NCBI GenBank assembly: GCA_039196965.1
Contig: JBCCUK010000010.1
Span: forward strand, 52,494-116,493
Origin: CALLCD01 sp039196965
GTDB taxonomy: Bacteria; Pseudomonadota; Alphaproteobacteria; Caulobacterales; Hyphomonadaceae
Length of the DNA: 64,000 nucleotides
Reading direction: 5' to 3'
The position numbers were made by a program, and so were the translations under genes. This document shows, one piece after another, positions 38,057 to 46,009 of the stretch; the stretch's first letter is position 1, and each line of letters opens with the position of its first letter. Under the pieces are notes generated by a model. The model worked only from the letters and a program-made list of their open reading frames with translations, was not told the DNA's origin and searched no databases.

Positions 38057-38842
38057 TTATGTTACCACAGCAGCAACAGCTTTTGGCATTTCATCCCACG
38101 TTCTGCCGCGGTAGGAGCGTCCGTTCGCTTTCTTGGAACGTTTTTTATTATCCGCCCCCCAAGTACCCCATTGTTTAAAAAAGAACGCTGTTTTAGCGTC
38201 ACGGCATTGCTGATAAATCTCATCTATCCATTCGGTTTTAATGGGACGGGCAGAATGACCACTTTCACCACCAACGATTGCCCAATCAATATTACTTAGA
38301 TTAATAATCCCGACTGATCCTATTAACGGTTCAAAAGAGATAAACCGAATAGCAGCAGGAACATTTCGAAGGTCGTCTATCCGCGAGATGACTTTGCTAT
38401 TCTCTACACTTGTTCCTAACCAAACATTGGGTAACGTAGGTTGCTTCCATCTAGAAATTGTTATTGCCATCCGGTCAGGTCTTTTTGTCAAAATTTGATA
38501 ATGGTGGTGTGGGGTATCCCTCATCACATTCCAGACGTCGCCAATGAAGTCCTCGCTGACTTCGGGATGAAATAGATCGCTCATTGAGTTCACAAAGATC
38601 TTACGCGGCTTTCTCCATCGTTTTGGGATCTCAAGAGCGCTGGGGTCTTCTCGAACCACGCCATTCCAAACTGTACGTTTGCCACTCTTTCGTGTCAGCC
38701 CCTTGTATTTCTCCACCCCCATTGCTTCTAGGCGTTTGGCCATCTGCATGGCGTAGCAGTGGGTGCAACCCTTGGACATGATCGAGCAACCAGCAACAGG
38801 GTTCCAGGTGGAATCTGTCCATTCGATCTGCGACTCTGCCAT
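38057..38842 (-). CDS. DUF5131 / phage Gp37-Gp68-like three-Cys protein
   Basis: 261 residues. The start MAESQIEWTDSTWNPVAGC and the cluster C-x6-C-x2-C (GC, GCTHCYA) around residues 19-29 are the radical-SAM-like three-Cys motif of the Gp37/Gp68 (DUF5131) family. Downstream motifs are KIFVNSMSDLFHPEV, YQILTKRPDRM, ISFEPLIG and VGGESG, all diagnostic. It is the first gene of the operon with TcmP and DUF4145. The Cys cluster suggests an iron-sulfur radical enzyme, but its substrate is unknown. Confidence 0.88.
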   Translation of the reverse strand: MAESQIEWTDSTWNPVAGCSIMSKGCTHCYAMQMAKRLEAMGVEKYKGLTRKSGKRTVWNGVVREDPSALEIPKRWRKPRKIFVNSMSDLFHPEVSEDFIGDVWNVMRDTPHHHYQILTKRPDRMAITISRWKQPTLPNVWLGTSVENSKVISRIDDLRNVPAAIRFISFEPLIGSVGIINLSNIDWAIVGGESGHSARPIKTEWIDEIYQQCRDAKTAFFFKQWGTWGADNKKRSKKANGRSYRGRTWDEMPKAVAAVVT

Positions 38843-39210
38843 ATCGGCCTCCCCAAAACTCCTTAGTTCTTATCTCCACGTTAATATTCCGGTAAACGCC
38901 GCCTAGTGTTCTCTTTTTGTACCAAATCGCTTTCTCTGTTGCAATTCGATAATTTATTCTATTGGCGCGCCCTTACGGGCCGGGCTCTCGTAAACCAAGC
39001 CCGCCATGCGGTCTTGGCCGTGCGGCGTCGATCCCTCGCACACTTAGGGCTCCGCCCTCAGCGTACTTCAAGCAGAATAGACGGTCTCCCGAGGCTCGCC
39101 GCGAGCGGCTGCGCCCGCCGTCGATTCTGCTTTCCGTTTGCACACCCGCTGTTCGCCACGAGGCAGGGTTTCATGAAGCGAAACCCATACCCAAGAAAGG
39201 AGTGCAGAAC
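38843..39210. repeat. Palindrome-rich intergenic region
   Basis: Between the divergent DUF5131 gene and the DNA methylase lie several inverted repeats. The longest is AAGCAGAATAGACGG at 39070-39084 with CCGTCGATTCTGCTT at 39118-39132 (14 of 15 positions pair), enclosing a GC-rich loop with further self-complementarity. Smaller ones are GGGCT/AGCCC near 38980-39003 and AGGGC/GCCCT near 39048-39059. Density like this fits a replication or transfer origin or a regulatory leader; it cannot be assigned from the sequence alone. Confidence 0.6.
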
Positions 39211-39870
39211 ATGCAACCTAATCAAATCATCTGCGGAGAAGCCGCAGCAAAACTCAGAACTTTTGAAGCCGAGAGCGTTGATCTCGTCGTAACGGACCCG
39301 CCCTATCTCTGTAACTATCGAGATAGCAACGGGCGCACGGTGCGCAATGACACCAACGCCGAAGCGGTCTTATCCGTCTATCCTGAAATCTACCGTGTCC
39401 TAAAGCCAAATAGCTATTGCATTAGCTTCTATGGCTGGACAGCATTAGCCGAGTTTACGGCCGCATGGGCTGATGCGGGTTTCAAGATTGTAGGCCGGAT
39501 TGTCTGGACCAAGGACTATGCCTCACGAGCAAGTCATACCCGATATCAGCATGAAGCCGCGGTGGTGCTGGTTAAAGGCTTTCCGAAGAAACCGGATAAC
39601 CCCATGAGCGATGTGCAACCGTGGGAATATACGGGCAATCGCTCGCACCCGACTGAAAAAGCCGTAAGCGTGATTGCGCCTCTCATCAGATCGTTCTCAA
39701 AGCCGGGTGATCTTGTCCTTGACCCGTTCCTGGGATCAGGGACAACGGCCGTCGCAGCAGCGCTTAATGGGCGTGACTATCTGGGCATAGAGCTTGAGCA
39801 GGGCTACTGCCAACATGCTGAGCGCCGACTTGCTGGCCTTCGCCAATGGCAAGAAGGTTTAGCGGCATGA
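39211..39870 (+). CDS. Site-specific DNA methyltransferase (beta class)
   Basis: 219 residues from the ATG at 39211, with AAAGGAG upstream; the longer frame back to 38962 covers the palindrome region and is rejected. Motif IV TDPPYLCNYR comes before motif I VLDPFLGSGTTAVAA, the order of beta-class N6-adenine or N4-cytosine methylases. There is no restriction gene nearby, so it is an orphan methylase, common on alphaproteobacterial mobile elements for epigenetic control or protection from host restriction. Confidence 0.88.
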   Translation: MQPNQIICGEAAAKLRTFEAESVDLVVTDPPYLCNYRDSNGRTVRNDTNAEAVLSVYPEIYRVLKPNSYCISFYGWTALAEFTAAWADAGFKIVGRIVWTKDYASRASHTRYQHEAAVVLVKGFPKKPDNPMSDVQPWEYTGNRSHPTEKAVSVIAPLIRSFSKPGDLVLDPFLGSGTTAVAAALNGRDYLGIELEQGYCQHAERRLAGLRQWQEGLAA

Positions 39871-39920
39871 TGAGAGATAACTTTTTGCCCGCGAGCGTAA
39901 TCCGGTCGCGGGCGCTTTTC

Positions 39921-40208
39921 TTACGAGTGCAGTGCGCTTTGCGTTTCCTTTGGCAGCCTTGCAATGACGCTCAGAAACGCTGCCGCCGTGGCATCAGGTT
40001 GCCTGCGGCCTTGCTCCCAACCTTTCAGTGTAGGCAGGGGGATACAGTAAGCCTCGGCAAATTCGGCCTGAGACATTTCCAGCTTTTTGCGCAGCGCTCG
40101 CACATCCGGCACTTCAACCGTATGTTCGCGGGCAGCGGTCTTCTTGCCCTTGGCGTGGTCCAGAGCTTCGCCCATGCTTTCGATCAGGTCTTTTCCAAAC
40201 TCGCTCAT
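39921..40208 (-). CDS. HigA/XRE-type antitoxin
   Basis: 95 residues with a C-terminal HTH: VRALRKKLEMSQAEFAEAYC, then IPLPTLKGWEQGRRQPD. It overlaps the upstream RelE/HigB-type toxin gene by four bases. Toxin-first order with an XRE antitoxin is the HigBA arrangement. It binds the toxin and represses the operon. Confidence 0.87.
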   Translation of the reverse strand: MSEFGKDLIESMGEALDHAKGKKTAAREHTVEVPDVRALRKKLEMSQAEFAEAYCIPLPTLKGWEQGRRQPDATAAAFLSVIARLPKETQSALHS

Positions 40209-40567
40209 GTCTCGTCCTTTCTTGGCGGGTGCAGGGCTTTCAGCGCCGCTGCCAATGTTGTCACCGCTTTCTTCTCATCAGCGGTCATATCTTCGCGTCT
40301 AGCCTTGGCATAAGCCATCAGCAAATAGAGCGGCGCATCTGCATGGTGATAGAAATAGATCACCCGTGTGCCGCCACGTTTGCCGGAGCCTTTGCGCGAC
40401 CAGCGTATTTTCCTGATGCCGCCCGTGCCTTGGATAATGTCGCCAGCTTCTGGATTGCGGGCGATATGATCGACAAAGGCGTTACGTTCCTCCTCATCCC
40501 AAATCTTTTCGGCCTGTCGCATGAACACCTGTGTTTCAACGACAGTAAGGAGGATTGTCTGCATCAT
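40205..40567 (-). CDS. RelE/HigB-type toxin
   Basis: 120 residues of the RelE/ParE superfamily: FVDHIARNPEAGDIIQGTGG, then IRKIRWSRKGSGKRGGTRVIYF and LYLLMAYAKARRE. Related proteins are ribosome-dependent mRNA nucleases. The pair helps stabilise the island. Start choice between ATG codons at residues 1 and 2 is trivial. Confidence 0.88.
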   Translation of the reverse strand: MMQTILLTVVETQVFMRQAEKIWDEEERNAFVDHIARNPEAGDIIQGTGGIRKIRWSRKGSGKRGGTRVIYFYHHADAPLYLLMAYAKARREDMTADEKKAVTTLAAALKALHPPRKDET

Positions 40568-40699
40568 AGTTGATTATACGTCAATGACGCCTATTTTGCA
40601 AGGGGCGAGGTGTCAATGACGTATCCAGACCCCGACAACGTTGGCCTTTTTCAGCGCATCCAGAGCAACAAATCTCGATACCAACTGAGAACAATAAAA

Positions 40700-40723
40700 A
40701 GGGCCGAGAGTTACCTCGACCCT
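40700..40723 (-). terminator. Rho-independent terminator for the 29-aa gene
   Basis: On the minus strand AGGGTCGAG and CTCGGCCCT form a 9-bp stem with one G-T pair, followed by TTTTTATT. It lies 21 bases after the stop of the small gene at 40745. Confidence 0.8.
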
Positions 40724-40744
40724 AACTTACGCGTAACCGCTTAT

Positions 40745-40834
40745 CTACTTTGACCGCCGTTGCAAAATTATGCTCCAGCCACTCATTGCAAGACTTGCGC
40801 AGCCAATCGCAATTCCTATCGCCGACAACACCAT
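40745..40834 (-). CDS. Tiny membrane protein (29 aa)
   Basis: A 29-residue ORF, MVLSAIGIAIGCASLAMSGW followed by a basic tail (QRRSK). A perfect AGGAGG precedes its ATG and a strong terminator follows its stop, so it looks like an independent small gene. A single membrane helix with a charged tail resembles small type I toxins or membrane regulators. No antisense RNA promoter was identified. Confidence 0.6.
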   Translation of the reverse strand: MVLSAIGIAIGCASLAMSGWSIILQRRSK

Positions 40835-41147
40835 GAGATACCTCCTTTCTACTTGTGCTGTATGATGACAGTATCAGGGGGTGGCTGAGGTGCATTAAGC
40901 TTATTGTTGTTGTTGAGGCCTATTGAGGCTTGTTTTTTGATCTTTCAAAGAAATACCAATCTCGTTCCTTTTTTCTTTTGCTCCTGTTTGTACTCACTTT
41001 TTCAGCTTTTTTTCAATTTTTTTTGACTTTTCACTCTGCTTGCGAAATTCTTTGATTTCATCAGTCAAGCACTTTTTTTTGATTTTGCTTATTGATTGCT
41101 GTTATTCCAAGAATACTATCTTTTTTGGGTCTTTAGAGGGCGTTTTG

Positions 41148-42041
41148 GTGGATATTGTGAATTTTCCAGGAACATCGGTTAGTGCCGCTTCACCCAAGAA
41201 GTCTGCCCTGCAACAAAGTCAGCAAGCTAGTGAAGATGCTTCATATGATCCAAAACGGGATCAAACACTTCAACCCGCTATTCGATCTTTCACTTCAGCC
41301 AATGAAGCAACGTTGGATTATCTCACTGACTCCAGCGTGAGTGGTGGTAAAGTCCATAACCATAGAAAATGTAAGCTATTTTTTTTCAAGCAGAAATTGG
41401 ATCACATAAATGTAAATAAGCTGAGATCAGCAATGAGAGAGTTTGTGGAAGGTCTTCCAAGCTCTTCGTCCAGAGAAGCTGATTTCTACATAGGGCCAAA
41501 TTACATAAGAGACCCAGATTGGTATTTGGTAAAAAATCGAGACCCCATTGATCCATTTACGTTCTTACGTCTTCATCAAATAATACTGGCTGCAGAGGCA
41601 GTAGACTACCACCGCATCACGAACATGACAGGGCTGAATGCGATCACCCAAGGTGGTTTTGACGAAGCGGCCTTTGTCTCTTCAATCTGGGCAGCAGACC
41701 CAAATCTCATCAATGATGTTCTCGAAAAAGGCGGAAATGGATGTGCCGAAGAAGTCATCCATGGCTTGCAATCCAATCATGGGTCTCGGGCATCAAATAG
41801 ATTGTTTAAAGACTTTCTCTTGAAAGCCATCGACGCAAGAACAAAAAGGGAGAGAGTTTGGTATGGACTTTCAGAAACGTTCGCAAAAGCGCTATATTCT
41901 GAATTGGAAAAAATCGCAAAAAATTCAGATGGCAGAATAGCGCCTTTCAAGCTTATGTTCCCAAATAGCTTCGAGGACAGCCACGAGGGGGGCAATAGAA
42001 AAGTGATCGCTCTCTTGAAAACTGACGGAAACTTGCTTTGA
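41148..42041 (+). CDS. Hypothetical protein, AT-rich cargo gene
   Basis: 297 residues if it starts at the GTG at 41148, which follows GAGGG; the frame runs to 41040 but that part is in a T-run-rich stretch. The N-terminal 60 residues are Ser/Gln rich and perhaps disordered. Then comes a globular part with VDYHRITNMTGLNAITQG, FDEAAFVSSIWAADPNLIND and SETFAKALYSELEKIAKNSD. I recognise no family. The 313 bases before it (40835-41147) are unusually T-rich with several homopolymer runs and appear otherwise empty. Confidence 0.55.
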   Translation: MDIVNFPGTSVSAASPKKSALQQSQQASEDASYDPKRDQTLQPAIRSFTSANEATLDYLTDSSVSGGKVHNHRKCKLFFFKQKLDHINVNKLRSAMREFVEGLPSSSSREADFYIGPNYIRDPDWYLVKNRDPIDPFTFLRLHQIILAAEAVDYHRITNMTGLNAITQGGFDEAAFVSSIWAADPNLINDVLEKGGNGCAEEVIHGLQSNHGSRASNRLFKDFLLKAIDARTKRERVWYGLSETFAKALYSELEKIAKNSDGRIAPFKLMFPNSFEDSHEGGNRKVIALLKTDGNLL

Positions 42042-42051
42042 AAATTGGAAA

Positions 42052-42336
42052 CTAATCAAATGTTGGCGGCTCGGCCGGTGTGCCAAGCGGGCCAGCGAAC
42101 CTGTAATCGAAATCTAACCCTTTTGACCTCAAACCCCTGACGATCTTTTCAAATCTCTTAGGGCCTATGAACGGCATATGATATATGTTCATAGGGTTCG
42201 CTTCGGACAGAGCAAAAAGATCGGTGTACCCCAGCTCGTGCAACAGATAAGCAAGGGCGTAACCAGTATGCGGTTCCATGGCATGCAAAGTTTTGAATTC
42301 ATAGGCTTCGCCAAAAATGTCTGTTAGTGTGGACAT
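42052..42336 (-). CDS. Small protein with helix-hairpin-helix-like region
   Basis: 94 residues. The C-terminal half, MPFIGPKRFEKIVRGLRSKG, resembles a helix-hairpin-helix nucleic-acid-binding unit like the RNA polymerase alpha CTD. The N-terminal half is AYEFKTLHAMEPHTGYALAY. No named family. It is convergent with the gene before it. Confidence 0.55.
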   Translation of the reverse strand: MSTLTDIFGEAYEFKTLHAMEPHTGYALAYLLHELGYTDLFALSEANPMNIYHMPFIGPKRFEKIVRGLRSKGLDFDYRFAGPLGTPAEPPTFD

Positions 42337-42668
42337 GCAAACTCATGAACAGCTTTTCGATACTTTATGTAGGGGGTTATTTGCAGCCTGACGCAACATA
42401 TTGTGGTTGCGCGTCGTGAGATAGCTGTGGACAAGCCTGCTTTTTTTCCTCCAATCCTGACAAGGCCTCACCTCTGGCGTAGTATCCTGCTCTTTGGGTA
42501 GTAGGTAGTTCATTTCGATTGTCGTTGAGCCGACGGGATGCGGATGCCGTAGCTATCATAGAGGGGGAGTTCCCTGATTTTCTGCTGATACGATTTGGCG
42601 CGGGGCTCAGTACCGGCCTGAGCGGCGCTTGGTAATGAAGGCTGCTTTGTCGGTCACTACGTGAATCT
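42337..42668. other. Non-coding stretch with degraded mobilization sequence
   Basis: About 330 bases without a credible gene. Open frames here are shadows of one another. The right end (from 42621) is similar to the region just downstream of the intact relaxase at 46.8 kb, so at least part of this stretch is decayed relaxase flank. Confidence 0.45.
42621..42639 (-). repeat. 19-bp direct repeat, left copy
   Basis: AGCGGCGCTTGGTAATGAA occurs here and again at 46798-46816, each about 30 bases downstream of a relaxase C-terminal coding end. The two copies flank the four-gene cassette at 43026-46690. Confidence 0.8.
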
Positions 42669-42962
42669 TCATGGTTCATGGGTTGGCCCGCGATTGCGGT
42701 TTTGGGAACGGCGGGGTTTGCGCTCGAAGGTCGCCCGGCGTTTTCGTTTAAAAGCCTCCCGCATATCTGGGGCAGGCGTTTCTGCCATTTCCTCAAACTT
42801 GGTGCGATCTTGGACAACAGCGTCGTGCTGCGCTTTCAGAGTATCGCGGGCTTTGCGGAGTCGTTCGGCTAATTCTTGCCTTTGATGACGTTGGTGTAGA
42901 ACCAGAGCTTCCCGCTCTGCCTTGGGGCGACAACCTGCGTTTGCTGCAAGCAAAGTTCTCAA
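42669..42962 (-). pseudogene. Relaxase C-terminal remnant
   Basis: The frame encodes KAEREALVLHQRHQRQELAE, DTLKAQHDAVVQDRTKFEEM and AFKRKRRATFER, which align with the C-terminal tail of the intact relaxase (QREALITQQREARQQLSEKL, DQHRTVAEDKARFQDM, AFKEKRRAQSQTR). Only the last about 85 residues are left; homology stops near 42930 and the nuclease domain is gone. This shows that a second, diverged mobilization module once lay here. Confidence 0.8.
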
Positions 42963-43025
42963 TCAAGGGGCGTTGACTCTTTCGGCTCCGAAACAATAAT
43001 GGTCAAGGGATTTGGGGGATAACAC

Positions 43026-43727
43026 GTGCGAATTCTGGTAAAAGTTCACTACCTTTGCCCTTATCGAACCGAGATAGAGGTGCCAGCTGAAGAAATCTCG
43101 GCCTACTACAAAGCAGCGGACCCTTCACTTAATTTGGAGTTCGTATCTCCCGCAGTCCACAAAGGTGCTGATGGCCAAAGCGCCGATTTTTTCGACACGC
43201 AAGCAACTGCTGAAACATATTGTGCCAATATCTCGCGCATAACCCAGACAACTGTATCATCTGGAGTGCCTACAATTCACATGCTAATCAGCAATGGCGC
43301 ACCAAAGTTGTTCGGAAGTTTTCCCGACGGTGCCATTCTAAATCGACAGCGTACTGCAATTGCTGTTTTTCTCGGAACAAGAAATTTTACGAGAACGTAC
43401 AGAAATAACGTTCCGCGGTATCCGGATCTTTGGAATACATTCTACCTGCAAGTCTGTGTGCATGAGATTGGTCATGCTTTGACATGGACGCATGGCATCG
43501 AATCCAAAAGAAAAATCCGTCATATAATGCTCCAGTCCAAGCACAGAATCGTAGATAAGTTCTCAGAGCCTTGGACCAAGGCGAAATACTCTCAACCTCG
43601 ATTCAAGCAAGCTTTGATCAAATGTCATCCACTGCCAGATCCTGCTCTTGAGGACCTAAAACGACCAGAGTCTGTTTGGGCCCCGGGACATGGATCTCCA
43701 TTTAGCAAGGAGACTCTTTGCGCATGA
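43026..43727 (+). CDS. Metzincin-like zinc metallopeptidase, first gene of cargo cassette
   Basis: 233 residues from a GTG at 43026. The zinc motif HEIGHALTWTHG fits HEXXHXXXXXH, with the third His, and IRHIML a little later looks like a Met-turn. The usual metzincin Gly in the motif is replaced by Trp. There is no signal peptide, so it acts in the cytoplasm or is exported unusually. It overlaps the next lipoprotein gene by four bases, which ties the two together. The exact family is not recognised. Confidence 0.7.
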   Translation: MRILVKVHYLCPYRTEIEVPAEEISAYYKAADPSLNLEFVSPAVHKGADGQSADFFDTQATAETYCANISRITQTTVSSGVPTIHMLISNGAPKLFGSFPDGAILNRQRTAIAVFLGTRNFTRTYRNNVPRYPDLWNTFYLQVCVHEIGHALTWTHGIESKRKIRHIMLQSKHRIVDKFSEPWTKAKYSQPRFKQALIKCHPLPDPALEDLKRPESVWAPGHGSPFSKETLCA

Positions 43728-45385
43728 CCCAAGTCAGACATAAGGGGTTTATCCAAGCAGGGTTATTAGCGGTAATAACAGTCTTCGCTGGTTGCGCGAG
43801 TAAAGTGGAAGTTAAGAAGGTAGCCTCCCATGATTACAGCCTTTCAGGAATTCCATTCACTCTGATGCAGCCGCGGGCAGTGGTGACACCGAGGCATAGC
43901 GATTTGCTACAAGACACCCCGTCGCCAGCAAAAGACACGGAAAAAACGCTAATATTCGACATAGAACTCTTTTACGATCAACCGGACCCAAACGAAAGGT
44001 ACGTCATCAATGCCGACCCCCGAGTGCTGTCGAATATTGGCATTGATCTAACATTCGGTACATCAGGAGAGTTACTAGGTTCCACTGAAACTGTGACGAC
44101 CGAAGTACCTAAGTTGATCAACACTATTGCAAGTGTTGCAGGCGCGTTTGTTCGCGGAGGAGCCTCTTTCGACGCTAGTACTGGAGACCCTATAGAAACA
44201 CTGAAGAGTGTGCTTCGCGAGTGCGCTGAATCTCTATGTGCGCCTGGACCGAGAGACCGATTTGAAGAGGATTTAGAGCACTTCTCTGGAGATTTTGACG
44301 CGTTTCGAATGGAGTATTTTCCAGAGGTGAACGCTGAGTCCAGAAAAATGGCGCTCGCACTTAAGCAGCTTCTCGGCAAGCGGTTGGACGAAGAAGCTGT
44401 GGTTTGCGAGGATGACGACGACGACACCAAAGGCTGTCAATTGTGGAACAGCTTCCTAAAGCGCACGGACCGAGACAGCCTGGATGCATTTGTTGCCGAT
44501 GCCGAAGAAAACTGGACAATGCTCAATGAAAACGAAGAAACAGCGACCGAGATGCAAGCGACCGCATTCGCACTTTCGGCGATTTCTGAGTTATGGTCTC
44601 TCTTTGATCTCCCACCAAATGAATACCGGTGGAAGTCGCTGAAGCAAACGGAAAGGCAAATCTCTGAACTTCAAAAGTGCATTGCCATCTCTTTGAATGT
44701 ACCGCCGGAACATTCGAAACGGGATAATTGCTCCAGGCTTTTAGATGTAAGCGCGTTCCCGCAAAGCCAATCTGAGGATCAGCGTATTCTCAGGCAGGAA
44801 ATATCTAGGCTTGGTGCTCAACGGGCTGATTTACTTGATGTGCGTGACGTTTATGAGCTCAGAATAGAATTAAATGAAGCTCTAAGTGCGCGATTGAACT
44901 GCACCGATAACTGCCCCAGAGGTGACCCAGGTGACGGGGGCATAATACGCGAGATTCGGACCGCGATCAGTGAGATTGATAAAGCGATCAGTGATCGGAG
45001 AGCAGCGCTGGCTCCGCCCGCACCCAAAAAACCAAAACCCGATTCTTACTCTAAAGGACCCGGAAGCATCTATTATTGGAGCGGAGGGTCAAAATTAGCC
45101 AGCGAGTTTGAATGTGAGAACATTGAACGAACTGGGAGCACACCTGATTATCTTATAGTTATCAACACTCCGAATGGATTTGTTGGGCGTCAACTAGCCA
45201 GTACGTGCCCAGAACTTGTTGGTGTGAGAGGCGATGGTGCTGTCGACGGCGAAGCCGAAGAAAACGAACACCGCCTTTTAGAACCTAGGGAAGTTGTAGT
45301 CCTCGAAGAGCCTGATGAAAGCTCGATCGATGATTTTCAAGCCGATGACGAACAAATTGACGAAGCAGAGGAAATCGACGAATGA
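43724..45385 (+). CDS. Large predicted lipoprotein of cargo cassette
   Basis: 553 residues from the ATG at 43724, overlapping the protease stop. The signal ends in a lipobox (GLLAVITVFAGCAS). An N-terminal domain (YSLSGIPFTLMQPRAVV, then ERYVINADPRVLSNIGIDLT and LINTIASVAGAF) is shared with the next gene. The rest is acidic and helical, with CEDDDDDTKGCQLW and paired cysteines, a Pro-rich segment (APPAPKKPKPD) and an acidic tail. No catalytic residues were recognised. It overlaps the next gene by four bases. Confidence 0.65.
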   Translation: MTQVRHKGFIQAGLLAVITVFAGCASKVEVKKVASHDYSLSGIPFTLMQPRAVVTPRHSDLLQDTPSPAKDTEKTLIFDIELFYDQPDPNERYVINADPRVLSNIGIDLTFGTSGELLGSTETVTTEVPKLINTIASVAGAFVRGGASFDASTGDPIETLKSVLRECAESLCAPGPRDRFEEDLEHFSGDFDAFRMEYFPEVNAESRKMALALKQLLGKRLDEEAVVCEDDDDDTKGCQLWNSFLKRTDRDSLDAFVADAEENWTMLNENEETATEMQATAFALSAISELWSLFDLPPNEYRWKSLKQTERQISELQKCIAISLNVPPEHSKRDNCSRLLDVSAFPQSQSEDQRILRQEISRLGAQRADLLDVRDVYELRIELNEALSARLNCTDNCPRGDPGDGGIIREIRTAISEIDKAISDRRAALAPPAPKKPKPDSYSKGPGSIYYWSGGSKLASEFECENIERTGSTPDYLIVINTPNGFVGRQLASTCPELVGVRGDGAVDGEAEENEHRLLEPREVVVLEEPDESSIDDFQADDEQIDEAEEIDE

Positions 45386-45972
45386 GCCACATACACGTTG
45401 TTTTTCTAACTGCATTCGCAACCGTTTTGAGTGGGTGCTCGACAAAGCTGGACGTTGGTTCAATATCGCAACCCACAAGCTACACGGTGTCTGGCGACGT
45501 CGATGGCATTCCATTCCGAGAGTACCGTACTCACACAATGCATCTTTTCGTATTCGATGAGAGCGATAAAAAATATCGCCTTGTCTCAACCTTCGACGAG
45601 GTGATTGCCAGCCCAGATGCGGTCTACTATTTGGCTACCGATTCGCAATGGTTATCCGACGGCACACTCACAGTTAAGCCGCGCTCGAACGGAACATTGA
45701 GTACAGTGTCGGTGTCATCAGAAAACAAGACCATTGAAACAATCGACTCTGTAGTAGGGGAATACAATAAACTCCTCGACGCTGAGGAGGCGATCGATGA
45801 AGCAGATAGGGCTAGCGCCCTCGCGTGCGTTGAAGCCGAAGTCGCTCTAGATATAGCACAAGAGACACTAAACGCATTACCGGCGGAAACAACCGTGTTG
45901 GACCGAACAAAAGCTGAAGGTGATGTTCTGATAGCGGAGATAAAGAAGCGAAACGCATGTATTCAGGAATGA
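45382..45972 (+). CDS. Smaller predicted lipoprotein, related to its neighbour
   Basis: 196 residues with lipobox LSGCST. Its N-terminal domain resembles that of the preceding protein: YTVSGDVDGIPFREY corresponds to YSLSGIPF, and YYLATDSQWLSDGTLTV with ETIDSVVGEYN corresponds to RYVINADPRVLSNIGIDLT with LINTIASVAG. So the two genes are paralogues that diverged in the C-terminal part. The rest is helical with two cysteines (ALACVEAE, RNACIQ). It is translationally coupled to the previous gene. Confidence 0.65.
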   Translation: MSHIHVVFLTAFATVLSGCSTKLDVGSISQPTSYTVSGDVDGIPFREYRTHTMHLFVFDESDKKYRLVSTFDEVIASPDAVYYLATDSQWLSDGTLTVKPRSNGTLSTVSVSSENKTIETIDSVVGEYNKLLDAEEAIDEADRASALACVEAEVALDIAQETLNALPAETTVLDRTKAEGDVLIAEIKKRNACIQE

Positions 45973-46009
45973 AAATTGCACGAAGTATTCGTGTGGAGAG
46001 GCATTCTAA

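Noticed and set aside
38962..39210. N-terminal extension of the DNA methylase
   Set aside because: It runs through the palindromic region, has no methylase homology, and the ATG at 39211 has a good Shine-Dalgarno site.
39211..40567. Complete restriction-modification system around the methylase
   Set aside because: No endonuclease gene is adjacent; the neighbours are a toxin-antitoxin pair and the TcmP operon.
42377..42817. 146-codon minus-strand ORF
   Set aside because: It overlaps the relaxase remnant in a different frame, has low-complexity composition and no ribosome site.
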